A stretch of 64,000 bases of DNA. Source: Corylus avellana. Lineage: Eukaryota > Streptophyta > Magnoliopsida > Fagales > Betulaceae. The position numbers and the translations under genes are program-made. The DNA is taken from the NCBI RefSeq assembly GCF_901000735.1, contig NC_081548.1:4340001-4404000 (forward strand), in the 5' to 3' direction. Below, piece by piece: positions 22,081-34,900 of the stretch (position 1 is the stretch's first letter; the number at the start of each line of letters is the position of its first letter). Below the pieces are notes generated by a model. It made no database searches and was not told the origin of the DNA. It worked only from the letters and a program-made list of their open reading frames with translations.

Positions 22081-22240
22081 CTGAATCTATCTTTGGTAAT
22101 CCTCCAAGTATCAAAAATGAGAGCTCCGAGAGAAAGCGAGCGCCAGCGAGCGAACGAGAGGGAGAAGCAGAGGGACAAAGAAACAGAGGAAACAGAGACA
22201 GAGAAACAGAGGCAGAATGATTGGGCGGGATACTCTTGCG
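22081..22240 (-). promoter_or_regulatory. Cyclin non-coding first exon and core promoter region
   Basis: On the minus strand this is a CT-rich leader (CTGCCTCTGTTTCTCTGTC and similar) typical of plant 5' UTRs, ending at a good donor site. Just upstream, TATCCCGCC (22224-22232) is one base from the E2F consensus TTTCCCGC, which would suit a cell-cycle gene. The transcription start is not fixed by the sequence. Confidence 0.5.
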
Positions 22241-22462
22241 GTTTAAGTTGTCTGAGAAAAGAATTAAAAAAAAAAAAAAAAAATTAGAATTACTTTTTAA
22301 ATAAATGCAAATAGGATAAATAATATTAAATTATGGAGTTGACAGTTTTACTTTAAAATTAAAGACAGTTCACTAAGATCGATCTGGTCGTTTAAGATTC
22401 TGATTTACTTTTTTTCCCCATCATATTTAGACGAGCCTTTAAGGGTTTTTTTTTTGTTATTA

Positions 22463-22809
22463 GAGCATTCCCAATGGAAGAACCATATTTTTATGTAAAA
22501 TGACTCTTCAAAACTCACTTTTATCTAGTTTAGCTAAGCCATTTTTAAGTGTCTCCACATCCGATTAGCTATATTTCTAAAAAAAAGGTGAAAAAAGATT
22601 TGGGAAAATGATAAAGCAAGAGAGAGAAACACTAAAAAATAAAATAGCTCCCTTAAAAAGTGCTGCTACATTTAACTTTTTTTTTAGCTCTTCTAATCAA
22701 ATATCTATTTTACATATATTTTTGGCTCATCCAATGTGGGAGGTTTTTTGAACATTTGAAGAGCTATTATAGATAAAAGTAACATTTGGCTCTTCCATTG
22801 GGAATGCTC
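22463..22809. mobile_element. Harbinger/Tourist-like MITE, 347 bp
   Basis: Terminal inverted repeats GAGCATTCCCAATGGAAGA and TCTTCCATTGGGAATGCTC, bounded by TTA on both sides (22460-22462 and 22810-22812). A TTA duplication fits the PIF/Harbinger superfamily. It lies just upstream of the cyclin promoter. Confidence 0.85.
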
Positions 22810-22913
22810 TTAAGAGGTTCAGGTTTTAATTGTTAGATTAGCGCCGGGTTGGGCTCTCCTGCGGCTGGAGCCACGAATTTAGGAAGCAACCCCTATTGTG
22901 AAATTTACAAATA

Positions 22914-23359
22914 AGAGAAAATTCACTTTACCCTTTCAAGGGTTTTTCAATTTCAACTCTAATGTTTAAAAAATGATAATGTATACCCTTTAATGTTTTA
23001 AAAATTTTCAATTCAAACCCTCCGTTACTAATTTCTGTCTAATTTGACAGAAATCATTCAACGTGCGTCTCGCGTGACATTTTGATGCCCTCTATTTCAA
23101 TTTTACCCTCATTAAAACCTATGAAATTTGGGTAATTAAGTAATTTCATATGTTTTAATGAGAGCAAAATTGAAATAGAGTTCATCAAAATCCCACGCGA
23201 GACGCATATAGGATGATTTCCGTCTAATTAGACGAAAATTAGTAACGGAATGTCTAAATTGAAAAATTTTGAAACATTATGAAGATACATTGCCAATTTT
23301 TAAACATTGGAGTTCAAATTAAAAACTCATGAAATTTCAGGGTAAAGTGAATTAAACCC
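22914..23359. mobile_element. Mutator-like MITE, about 446 bp
   Basis: Fold-back element with ends AATTCACTTTACCC and its complement, flanked by TTACAAATA (22905-22913) and TTACAAATT (23360-23368), a 9 bp duplication with one change. Inner arms include GCGTCTCGCGTG and CACGCGAGACGC. It is of the same general design as the MITEs at 12891 and 50701. Confidence 0.82.
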
Positions 23360-23369
23360 TTACAAATTA

Positions 23370-24080
23370 AATAGTAAAATTGTGGGAAAATTGTACAAAA
23401 CTTTCTCAAAGTAATACTCAATTTACAATATTTTTATGAACTAAATATTGCATTTCTTTCCAAACTAACAAAAATTTGCAATGCTCCCAAATTACAAAAA
23501 ATAACTTTAATACAAAATTCAAAAAAAAAAAATCCAAAAAATAAAATATGGGCAACCAGACCCAGTACTTTATTATTATTTTTTTTTCTCCTTTTTTTTA
23601 ATTTATTTTATCATCTTATTGAAAAATTTAAGAACATTTTTTGTCTTCTTACAAGACAAAAAGGGTACAATGCAAAATTTTGATAATTTGGACAAAACAT
23701 TGATGTAATCTTTAGTTTAGGAGACATTGCAAATTGTTAGTTCGAGGTGAGTGTAATTTTTCCTAAAATTTTCTTGTAAATTTTTTTTTTTTTTTTAACA
23801 AAACTTTTCTTTTGTTTCTCTTTTCCTACAAACTAGCCTCTAAATGTGACACGTGTTTTTTTTTTTTTTTTTTTTAAATTATTAATTTATTAAAAAAGCA
23901 TTTAAAATATAAATAAAGGCGCTCAGAGTTGGCAGCGGAACCGTTACTCCACAACAAATGAAAGCATATGAATGCAAATAAAGGTGCTTCAACTACTTTT
24001 GAACTAAAATTTCAAAAGTAATTATTTTAGTTTCTTTTTTCTTCAACAAAGCAAGTTTTGCATCGGAGGCAATAAAAGTA
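23370..24080. other. Gene-free AT-rich spacer
   Basis: Mononucleotide runs of A and T and no supported gene. An arm pair around CTTGTAAATTTTTTT and short fold-backs are present but no bounded element was found. Confidence 0.5.
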
Positions 24081-24083
24081 CTT

Positions 24084-24305
24084 TCAAAAGAAAGGCCGAC
24101 AACGCCTTCCTCTTTGATTTATTACCTCCACATTGTGATCCTTCCAAAACGAGTGTTCCTTGTAGAACTCGAAGCTTTGTATTAAGGATCCAGCACCGCC
24201 ATCATTGTAGTCACCGATACTCCAAAACCGCCGACGAATGGTCCTGGAGAGCTTCGGGCCAACAGCAAGAAGTCTAGTGCGGAATGGTCCTGAGATTAAT
24301 TGCAA
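24084..24305 (-). other. Unassigned 73-codon open frame
   Basis: A frame of higher GC content than its surroundings, with words such as RTIRRRFWSIGDYNDGGAGS. I do not recognise a family. It could be a captured or decayed exon (it lies between MITEs and the 3' end of COX5B), or chance. No splice partner was found nearby. Confidence 0.2.
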
Positions 24306-24897
24306 TCCCCGTGTCCAATATGAACAGCATTATGTGCAAAGCTTTGTGAGAGATTCAAGTTCAAAGAGATTGCTAGTAAGAGAAATGTATATTGGCCGGG
24401 ATTTTTTATTTTTTGTAAACAGACATGGCACTTGCCACATCATTTTGTAAAGATCCCTTTGTAATGTTTTGTCTACCGGTACCATTTCTCAGATAAGAAA
24501 CAAATGAACTTTATTGGGGACCAAAAATTCAATATCTTTGCTACAATCAATTAGGAAAATAGAATTCTTGATAAGTCGTCCTGACTCGATTTGAACACAT
24601 TCAAAAAAACTTGCAAGATACAAAGAGATAAGAGATCAAATGGAATCAGAGGATCCGAAGAAAGAAGCAAAATGTACTGATAAATTATTTGGTAATTGCA
24701 TTGAAGAGGGCCAAAAATAATTTAGTCGTCAATGACCAGAGGATTTAAAACCAAAAACTACCAACTTGTAATGTTTATTTCAAGAAAAAAGTGATCCACA
24801 AAGGGGAAAGCGAATGAATATGTGTCTGACCGTATAACAAACTGTTTTCTCATCATTCAGTCGAAATTTTATTCCAGCAAAAATTTTCCAAGCTGGA

Positions 24898-27800
24898 TCA
24901 ATGGTGATCATCGTCTCCATGGCCATCAGGAGAACCTCCAGGGCCAACCACTTCCAGCTGAAAAACACAAACAATAACTCTGTGAAGCCTTATTCAGATA
25001 ATTTAAAAATATCCACCATATGCCGTTAGGGTAAATCATTAGAACGAACGACCTCCAGGGGGAATTTCTGTAAAATAACTAGCATGGAAGAACGGAATAA
25101 ATTACCATGAAATATTGTGAACAGATGGGGCATTCATGTGGCTTGCCTTTCTCTAGCCAAAACCAAACAACATCATGCTCATCTTCTGTAAATTGTTACA
25201 AATTTCAAAACACTGTCAATTACATGGATTGCAAATTATTTGCTATGGCATTTATTATTATTAAAAAAAAAAAAAACCAATAATGATAAGAGGCCTTACC
25301 TCCCTCACCACCAGGGCATCCAATTATTCTTTTGTCAAAGACAGACTTGACAATAGCAGGTGCTTCCTACAAGCAGAAAAACATTACAGAACTAGGCCTT
25401 TTTTTTTTTTTTGAAGAATACAGAACTAGGCATTTGAGGACATCCTTAAATCTCTATAAATCCAGATTATGCCAACTATAATACTTAGAACATTTATTAA
25501 TCAACTCTACATAAGAGCAAATCAATTGAAGATGCTGCAAGAGCATGTTTTAGAAGTTGTTGATAGAAAACACACTTTGCCTTGAAATATTGGTAAAAAT
25601 AACCCCTCTTGGGTTCAACCTACAGAAGCAGTCGGATTTTGGAGTGGAAGGCTACCCCATTTTGTAGCATATTATTAGATGAAAAAAAAAAAAGCAAGGA
25701 AAGAAAAGAAATGAGTAAAAACAGAAACAAATGGGGCAGGGTCCACTAAATTTAAAGAAATTGATGAAGAAGAGAGTCGGGTAAGAGGAAATGGTTAATA
25801 GTGGAGGAAGGAAGAGCTGTCATGTTCAAGGGCATAAATTTCATTTCAAGAGAGGTACTTATCAAAAAAAAAATTTCATTTCAAGAGAGGTAACTACATG
25901 GAAAAATCCTGAAGATAGGACCATTTTAGATCATCCCTCCAAGGAACTTGCTTAGACATGACAAACACTGAGTAATGGTTTTTAATAGAGAAAGAGAAGA
26001 AAGGCTTTTAAAAACTCAAAAAGACGAGGAAAAAGAGAAATAGCAAGATAACAAAGTATTTTAAATAAGAAAAATTAGAAGGCCACACATTATATATGAG
26101 CATGTGCATCTGCGTGCTGCTTTCTGAATATGTGCATGCATACGTATATTATTGTATCTTCACAAGTTTGTTACTTTCAAGTACAGATAAAATTTTCAGG
26201 TTATAGCTTAAAGGTCAAAGTATACATTTTTCTTTCTCAATGTACACCAACCAAATCACGAATCTTGGCACCTTTACCCTTTCAAAAAATTGAGGGTCGT
26301 TTGATAACGCTCTTTGGGTTTGCTTTTTGCTTTTTAGCAAAAAAACAAAAGTATTAACAAACAACTTCAAACACAAGACACTTACAAAATACTCAAAACT
26401 ACTTTCGCCTTTATGTTACATCATAATACTTTTTCAACCAAAAAGCAAAATGCACCTTCTAAAAGTTTTATCAAACAAACCCTCGGCTTTGATAGATTAC
26501 TTAGGAGTAATCCACAGTCTCATTTGTCATGCACACAACACATACACAAAATATACAAGAATAAAGCATGAGGGGTTAAGTCCCATTAATTTCAGCAGTC
26601 AAAGATGAGAACAACAGTAAATGAAAAAATGTAGGTAGCATATATACAACGCTATCTAATTTTCACCATTACTGATTGTTCAACATTAAGAAGACCCTAG
26701 CCTTTACAAAACTTGGAATAAAACATTCCAAGATACCAGATTTAAGGTTTGAAAACAACAAACATCACCAACATCCAAAGAAACACATAATTTTTGAGGA
26801 GACATATTACCCAAACCCATAGGAATCATGGAGAACCAATAGCAGACCACCACTATTATCTGCTAATATACTAAAAGGCTGGACTATCTTGAGTACATCA
26901 CCAGTTAGTGCAACAATTTAAATGTTACGGGAGCAATACCTCCAAAATGCTGGTGAATAGAAAAGGACTCTGAAACAGTCAGGATATGGGTAGACAACAA
27001 AGTACAGACAAAATATGCTTATGCAAGATCCTCATCTCTTGCAATAGATTCCCAAACTATGATTTACCCTACAGAACCTTCTATGTCTTAATGCAATTAT
27101 ATATATGATGATGTTCGCCTGTTTTATTGAACATAGATTAATAATTCATAACCAGAACACTGCAATCGCAATTAACAAAGATTATTCAACAGAAAGCACT
27201 TACAGGGTCATGAAAAATCAGCAAGGAAAGCTGGCTGCACCATATTGCAAGAAACAAACATTTTACAACAGCGCCCATCCAACCATGATCAAAGTTACAT
27301 GATTAAGTTATACCTCACATGTCAAGAATCTACACCCAAAAAAAAAAAAAAAAAACCTCATTCCAAATGAATGAAGTGAAACAAGAAAATCGGATTCAAC
27401 ATGTGTAAATAAGAAACAGTAATCCGACAAACATAGTCCAAATACACCAAGATCCAATTAACAATCTTTAGAGTTCCTCCGCAAATTAATACCTCATTAT
27501 AACTGAAGTGAACACCAAAAGTAAAGCTTTAAGTTCAAACAACACTAACCTTGGTACCGAAAGGACCAGCTGGAAAATTGATTTCAAGAATGTTTTTTCC
27601 CTACACATGAAAAACAACAATATAACACTTATTTATCTAATGATAATAGCATCCCGGAAGTAAAGATCGAGTCAATAAATAAACAACCTCAAGCACGGCC
27701 TCGAGCTCCTCTCGCTCATGTCCAGTAGCAATGGGCATTACATCTTCAACCTTCTTCAAAGTATCACCTAATGCAACCAAAATAAGAAAGGGCTAGGACC

Positions 27801-28299
27801 AAACTATTGCTAGGGTTTATAAGATTAAGCGACATAGAGAAAAACCTGAGCTTATAAGAAATAGTAAATTTAATCAGTAAAAGTAATATTGTAACACTCC
27901 CTTCACGCGTGGACCTATCCCAAAAGGCTAAACTTATTTGAAATTACGAATTTAATTAATCAATATTCCAATACCAATTCTTCAAAATAGCCAAACAGCG
28001 AACCAAATTCCTATTTCCTCTAACCAAGTAAAGTGTTTTCATCCAAAAAGCTATTTTCTCGGCAACCAAACAGGAAAAAGACGAAATGAAGGGAAGTTAC
28101 CGTAAAGAGAGGAAGCTTGGGGAGAGAAGAGAGTCTGAAACGGCGGCGGTGAGGAAGACGACGATGTTGAAGACGAAGACGGCGAGGAGGCCAGCGATCG
28201 GCGGAGTGTGAGAGAAGAGGATCGCCATGAGAGTGAGTGTGACGAAGATGCTAGGGCTCGAAGCCGACCCGTTGACGATGAGACCGCGTGCCTCCACAT
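24898..28299 (-). CDS. COX5B: Cytochrome c oxidase subunit 5b, mitochondrial (178 aa, 6 exons)
   Basis: Nuclear-encoded subunit of respiratory complex IV in the inner mitochondrial membrane. It sits on the matrix side and binds zinc. Exons (minus strand): 28101-28299, 27688-27767, 27550-27600, 25300-25366, 25106-25185, 24898-24957. The sum is 537 bp, the phases match and all junctions are GT-AG. Residues 1 to about 65, starting MWRHAVSSSTGRL, are rich in Arg and Ser and poor in acids, as expected of a mitochondrial presequence. Then come KKVEDVMPIATGHEREELEA, PAGPFGTKEAPAIVKS and the zinc site: Cys in GCPGG, His in DEHD, and the pair in ECPICSQYF. The end DGHGDDDHH resembles other plant COX5b proteins. 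The start is the first ATG that gives the MWR opening seen in this family. The intron between exons 3 and 4 is 2.2 kb and carries two poly(A)-type scars. Confidence 0.93.
25385..25431. repeat. Poly(T) insertion with 13 bp target duplication
   Basis: TACAGAACTAGGC occurs at 25385-25397 and again at 25419-25431. Between them are only 21 bases, mostly T, ending GAAGAA. This has the form of a target-primed retroposition reduced to little more than its tail. It lies in a COX5B intron. Confidence 0.7.
25836..25892. repeat. Minimal retroposition scar: 22 bp direct repeat around CTTATCAAAAAAA
   Basis: A perfect 22 bp direct repeat (25836-25857 and 25871-25892; it contains TTTCATTTCAAGAGAGG) encloses 13 bases, CTTATCAAAAAAA. 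It looks like a target duplication around the last bases of a LINE or SINE tail. Confidence 0.75.
26290..26485. mobile_element. Short TIR MITE, about 195 bp
   Basis: Ends GAGGGTCGTTTGATAA and, as complement of the right end, GAGGGTTTGTTTGATAA. Non-coding, in the long COX5B intron. No certain target duplication. Confidence 0.5.
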
Positions 28300-28439
28300 G
28301 TTGCTTCAATCCCTCTCGCTCAAGTATGAGAAAAAAGCCGGGACTAACGTACCACCTGTTCGTCCCTCGCTGCATTTCAATGGAGTGCACACGCGTGAGA
28401 GCAGTTGGTAAATGCGTAAACGTGCGGTAAAAATTGTTC

Positions 28440-29640
28440 AATCTTATTTAAGGCATGTTAGGTTGGACGTTTGAGAAGTCTAAAAGCGTGTTTAATACTC
28501 AAAAAAACTTATTTTAAAAAAATATATATATTTTTGGTAAAAAAAAAAAACGTTTTTAAATGTCAAAAAAACATAAAAATAGCCAAAATACACTTTTGGC
28601 AAAAATTTACAAATAAAACTTTTGATAAAAATATTTTTTAACTTAAAAATTTTATTTTTCAAACATATTCTTAATCGCTTTACGAGCGAGAAAGCTTGCA
28701 CTTACATTTAGCAATTTGTCCTAACAGTAATAATTAGCTCTAAACTTTTCAAAGAAAGATGCAAACATTAGCTTCCACGCAAAATCGATAAAGTAGAAAC
28801 ATGTCTTAAATAAGATATTTATAGGGCACAAACGTCCTATAAATATCAAACAAAGCATGTGAATCTACTAATGGTTTGGGCGAACGGATTAATATGGTTG
28901 TTTCGCGACTATTGTGGATTTGACTTTTATGTTTTTTGGAAAGCTTTAAGTTAGCTAATGACTTTTGGTTTTGGTGGTGTTTACAATGGCATGCACTGTT
29001 AGCCAGGTTTTCGCTTTTAGCCGGTTTCTCTAAAAAATAAAATAATAATAAAAATTATTTTAATTTTAAATATTTTTTTAATAATCTCCGAAACAAATGA
29101 ATAAATTTACTATTAAATTTATGTAAAGCATAAATGAGAAGGAAAAAAAAAAAATTAAAAAAAATATTGATGTGAATTTAAAAACAAAAAATAAAGTTTT
29201 TCAGTCAAAACTGAACATCTAAAAATATTTTTAACGTTAATTTTGGTATACTATCAACCAAATAAAGGAAAATTTATGTTGGTTATTAGCAAATTGATCT
29301 TGAAATTTTTTGGGACTAATAAATGCTTCCTTTACTAATTTCCTCAATACTTGAAATTCCCTGGTCTCTAGCTTGTCTGTAAAAGGTTAAGAATTTGTTT
29401 AATATTATAACTAGGTCATGACCGGGCTTGGCTTTAAACAACCATTCAATTCATAATCTATAATATGTGTGCAATAGCCATGTAATTACCTGAATGATGA
29501 AGAGTTCTATATATCATTCTCAAGTTGACAAACATCGTCAAAAATATCCCAGCAATGACAATTCTAAATGAAAGCATCAAAGCTATAATAAGCATTTAAC
29601 CAGCAACTACAATCTCTAGCAATATGTTAAACAAGTTCCA
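28440..29640. other. Spacer between COX5B promoter and CYP95 3' end
   Basis: AT-rich, with no supported gene. A fold-back around CCAAAATACACTTTTGG (28577-28600) with A/T-rich arms (28500-28650) may be a small MITE. The COX5B promoter must lie just above 28300 on the minus strand, but no clear TATA box is evident. Confidence 0.45.
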
Positions 29641-29752
29641 GGTCCTAAAATGCGCAAGCCTCTCCAGTCCACATTAAAGACAACACCATCACTACTTCTA
29701 TTGATACCACCACCTCACGAGCTACTTGAGAACACCATCACTGCTATGATTT

Positions 29753-31883
29753 TCACCTTTGGCCCGAGTCAGGAGATCCATCTCCATAAGAAACCAGGCC
29801 CTTCTTCCCATCTGAGCTTCCGGATGGTGACCTTGACTTGTCTTTGCTTACCCGCTTAGGAGATTGAGAGTCCAAGGAGGACCTAGATTCTGATGGGCTC
29901 CTGCTCCTAGAAAGTGATCTTCGCTCAGCCCGTGGAGAAACACGAGATCTATATGCCTCAACTGGTGAACGGCTGTAACGCCGACCACGGTAGGGTGGGC
30001 TCCGTGATACAGATCGTGTCCTACTTCTTCTGCTTCTATATCTGCAAACAGGTGTGTCATATAACCATACAGTTAAAGATAACAAGAATACCCAAAAAAT
30101 CACGGAAGTGGATCATTTCTAAGCATGGGAATGAGATTGAGATAAAGGAAGAGCTTTGTTTTTATGGAATCCAACCTAATTAACCAACAAAAATAAATTC
30201 CTCATCATAAATGGTGAACTTGCAGGCTTTATTCAAGTAATAATATTTCAAAAGTAGACTAGTATCTGTGAGATAAAAGTTGCAACTATAGAACCACAAA
30301 CCTTGGAGGACTTCTTACTCTTGGTGGGCTTCGGTAACGCCTAGGGGAATACCTTCTGTAACTTGAATACCTAGGAAAGCAGGCAAGCACAATCATTCAT
30401 TTGTACATGATTTATAATTTGAAAGGTCAAAGAATCCACAACTAGGTGCCACTTACCTGTCACGGTCATTTCTACCACCATATCGATAAGACCTCACAGG
30501 AGATGCAGATGGGGTTCTGTATCGCCGTGCATAAGAGTACCGCTGACTAAAACCACGCCCCCTTCTGATTCGCTTGGGAGACCCATCTGGAGAAACACTT
30601 CTTGACAAACTCCTCGCTCGGTCAGGAGGTGACCTAGCTCTTCGTGCAGGGCTAGGGCTCCTTGAATAACTACGACGATTATTCCGAATTGGTGCCCGAA
30701 TAGGACTTCGGCTAATCCTCCTTGAAGGGGCCCTACCTGAGCTTCTGCTGGCGCTTCTTGGAGATCTGACAGGGCTTCCACTTATGCTTCTTCTAGAAAC
30801 TCTAATAGGGCTTCGGCTAATTGATTTTCTTGATAAGGTTCTTGGTGGACTCCTGCTCCGGGTTCTTCGCAATGGGGACCTTATTGGGCTCTCACTAACA
30901 CTTCTTCGAGACCGAGCACCCACTGGGCTCGCACTGATACTTCTTCCTTTCCTGCCCCTTGCTGGACTTCGGCTGACACTTCTAACTGGGCTCTTACTGC
31001 TATCACTTCTAAGAGGACTTCTAGCAGGACTTCTGCTGATACTCCTCTGTGGGGCAGGAGAGGGGCTTCTACTACGATTTGGACTTCTGCTCAATCTCCG
31101 TTTTGGACTAACACTTGGGCTCTTGCTCAGACTCCTGGGACTAATAGTCATACTCTTACTCATGGTCCTCTTAGGACTTATGCTTCTGCTCCTGCTCATC
31201 AACTTTGAATAAAATACCGGATCTTGAACAATCGATAAGCATAAAGAATAACTGAGGTGTGACAAGAATGGAAAGTAGACCTAGATTTGCCTGGGTGATC
31301 ATCTACTATGTCAGGTTGTCTATCGCCGCTTCTGTCAGAATTAGCATCTGCTTCAACTCCATTGCTTCTCTGCTCTCCATTCTCCTTCGGGGACTCTTCC
31401 TCCCGTTTTTTACGACGGGTGGAAGGAAGTTCTTTCGTGACAACCAAGGGAGGCTGTTCCACAGCTGCAAAAAAGCAACAAAAAACATGATCAAAAGGTG
31501 AGGAAAAAGAGTACACAACTTGAAAAGAGAGAAATACAAATATCCCCCTCATAGAATGTTATATCATATATCTCACTTTTTTTTCAGCAACATTAAAGAC
31601 CTGTAAAATTCAAATGACTAGATTCCCAAACACAATTGGATCCTACTGTTGTTTATAGCATTGGAAGAATATGTGTGTGAGAAATGCTACGCATTCCAAA
31701 TTTTATTCCCAAAAGTTAGTTCCCAAATAATGTGTCACCATCTTATGAGTTGGTGACACACTTCCCAAAATAATAAATCTCATGAGATGGTAACACATCA
31801 TTTGGAAACTCATTTTTTGGAAGAAAATTTAGGATGTGTAACACTTCTCTCTCTCTCTCTCTCTCTTTCAATCTCTCTTTCAA

Positions 31884-31925
<42 letters not shown>

Positions 31926-31927
31926 TT

Positions 31928-31966
<39 letters not shown>

Positions 31967-34900
31967 GTTGTCCCATCACAACAAAACAGAAAAAGGGAAA
32001 ATGAAATCTCGTACATTATTAAACTGGAGGAAACCACCTATTTACCAACCGTCCAACAACAACTACACGCAAAAACATACTTCTCCATCCCTTTTTGTTC
32101 ACTGTTGGGTTGTCAATCGACATCCACTTTCCAACATCAATCCACAAAATTGTATGACTTTAATTCTTTTTAGAAGAAAAGAAAAGAACAAATAATAAAA
32201 AGGGGAAGTTAGTAAAGGTCTTTTAGTTGCAGAAAGCAATGACATTCCCCCCAAAAAGTTGAAATCACAAAGATGGACGAAAATACAAAAGTGACAAAGA
32301 GGGTATATAAAGATATCAAAAGTTAGACAGATTTCATATTGTGGTAAATGTAGCAGTTATCTCCAGAAGGATTCCATGTATCCACAAAAGGAGAATATGT
32401 ACAGAGAACAAATTCCATACTACACATGGACTTGCCACAAGAAAATCTAGTTATGCAGTTTAACAAAATCTAGGAAGTGCAATGTTTGCTTCCAAATTCA
32501 TTTTCGTTAGTGCCAAATGATATCCTATAAAATAGCAATAGGCAGACAGAAGGTTTATACATACAGTGCCAAATCAGGCAGTCTTAACAGGAGGACGCAA
32601 TTTAGCATAAAGAACGAAAATGACCATACTTTTGGTTAGTAGTATATAGAGCTCCATTTGATTAAAGTGTTACCACAACCTTCACCCCCCACCCCACCTT
32701 TTCCAAGAAAATAAAAACAAGTTTTAAAAGAAATAATGGCATTAATTTTATTTTCGTAACACCATTAAATTCAAGCACATCATGATAAAGAACACCAATC
32801 AGCAAAGAGAGTAGAGATCAATTATTTGGATGGATCTACTAGAATGCAGATATATTGAGAAGCTGGTGATACAATGACATCAAACATTACCAGTCTTCTG
32901 AGAACGATCTTTTCGCTTCTGATCTTTTTCAAGATCATCAAGGCCATCACTGTCAGAGCTGCTTTCACTTTCATTCCCACTCTTGGTATCCGTAGTATCA
33001 TCTGACGCTCTACAGAACAGAAAGGCAGAATTCAGCATAGCGTTCATCAGAAGATGTTAAACACAAACATGGTATCCAATACTTGGTTTAAAAATGCACA
33101 TAATCATGTTCGTGCACAAAGGGAAGCACATTTGTTATACATATGGCAACCACAAACTTCTATGTTACTCCAGAAAACAAGATCCCCCTACTCCCCAGCT
33201 CCACAATGTGTACTCCATCCCTCACCCCACATAAGTAATAACAAAGAGATTTATTATAATACAATATGCATAAACACAAATTAGTTTATATCAAACTCTC
33301 CCCAACTACAAACCTCCCCCCTCCGCCAAAACAGAAAGGGCAAAAAAAAAAAGTACACCCTACAGAGAACTAAAAAGAACACAGCTACACAAGATAATTG
33401 GCCTATCAATACTAGACACACAAATAGTAGAAAGGAGATATCAGACTTATGACATGTATGCCACTATGAGCCATATTCATTGTGCATAGGCATGTTGCCT
33501 GTCCATTCAACATATAGCATATAAGGGTGCCGGGGATACTTTCAATAAGCTAAAAAAAGCATGCTATGCTACAGAAAAGTAAGATGCATCTTTGCTGCCT
33601 ACATGAAATGCATGTATGAATTCATCTTACTCATATGTGTCTCTCCCGATAGAGGACTTAATCATAAAACCAAATGACAACTTTCTATTGGTAACCTACA
33701 CATGCATGCAGTGAGTCTCAACGTCACCCTCCAACCAATTCTTATGGGGGGAAGGAAATGACAATTGAGCTAGAACGCACTAACTAGTAAACCAAATAAC
33801 TTAAAGCCATAAGATCTGAGAGATTATTTTCAGTTAACCTATTCAAATTAGCAAACTAAACACAAGACTAAAAATTTACGAGACGAGCACATGTACAACT
33901 AGAATTGAATCATGGACAAATAATACATATGTTTTACATTAATGGATACAATGCACACAACCTTTTAGCTTTGCGCTTGGATCTTTTATCACGCTTCTTT
34001 CGCCTTCTCTCACGGCGCTTATCACTTCTTTTTCCCCGTCTATATTTGTCTCTTTTAGATCTCTTTCTCTTCTTACGCCTGTCATCACTTGAAGAACTAG
34101 TGTAAGATGACGATGACAAATACGTGTCAGAATCACTATCAGATTCAGACGATTCCAACTCAGAATCTGAGGAACTATCTGACTCAGATGAATAGTATCT
34201 TCTTCTCCTTTTTCTTTTATCTCGAGATGATTTCTTTTGCTTTCCCTTCCGTCGTGCTTCATGATTATTTGCATCAGAAGATGCATCTTTTCCTATTTTC
34301 AATTTATTTGCTTTTTTCTTGCCTGCATATAGAACAAGCAAAAGGCTGTAACACATATAAAAGAGAATTTCTCATGAAACTAGGTCAGATAAGCATTCAG
34401 AATAGAAGAAGTATTCCATAGAACACTACAAAATTTAGGGCTATCCATTAAACAACTTCAGAAAGTTTAATCGATAATAACCCCTCTGCCCCAAATTGAG
34501 AGTCTCATTTTTCCTTTTTGGGGATGTCTGAAAGTCTGCACCACTTGAAAAGTTAAAATATAAATACTTTTTAGTTCTTAAATAACCCTTTTGAAGGAAA
34601 AATTCAAACTGTTTTACAAACAAACTAACAATTTTTTTGGCTCTTGAGGAATAATCTCGACCATTTATCACTTTTCTTTCAGGAGAAGGGACTCACAATT
34701 TGAAACAGAGCGAGTATTCCATTAAGACTCTTGTAAGTAAACATTAGATGCTGTAGCTCAGTGATTCTTACTCTCATTAAATTCACCACAATTGATAATT
34801 TTAACTGTCACAGTTGGACTCCCATCTTCATCACCTGCGTCTTCAATTTTCCTCAGTACTTCATGTCCATGAACAAGCTTCCCAAAGACAACATGCTTCC

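Noticed and set aside
28097..28441. 114-codon minus-strand frame overlapping COX5B exon 1
   Set aside because: It is an alternative frame of the COX5B leader and presequence. The MWRHAV frame joins correctly to all later exons and this one does not.
30784..31212. 142-codon plus-strand Leu-rich frame
   Set aside because: It is the antisense shadow of the Ser/Arg-rich exon of the CYP95 gene. RS codons read backwards give Leu-rich runs.
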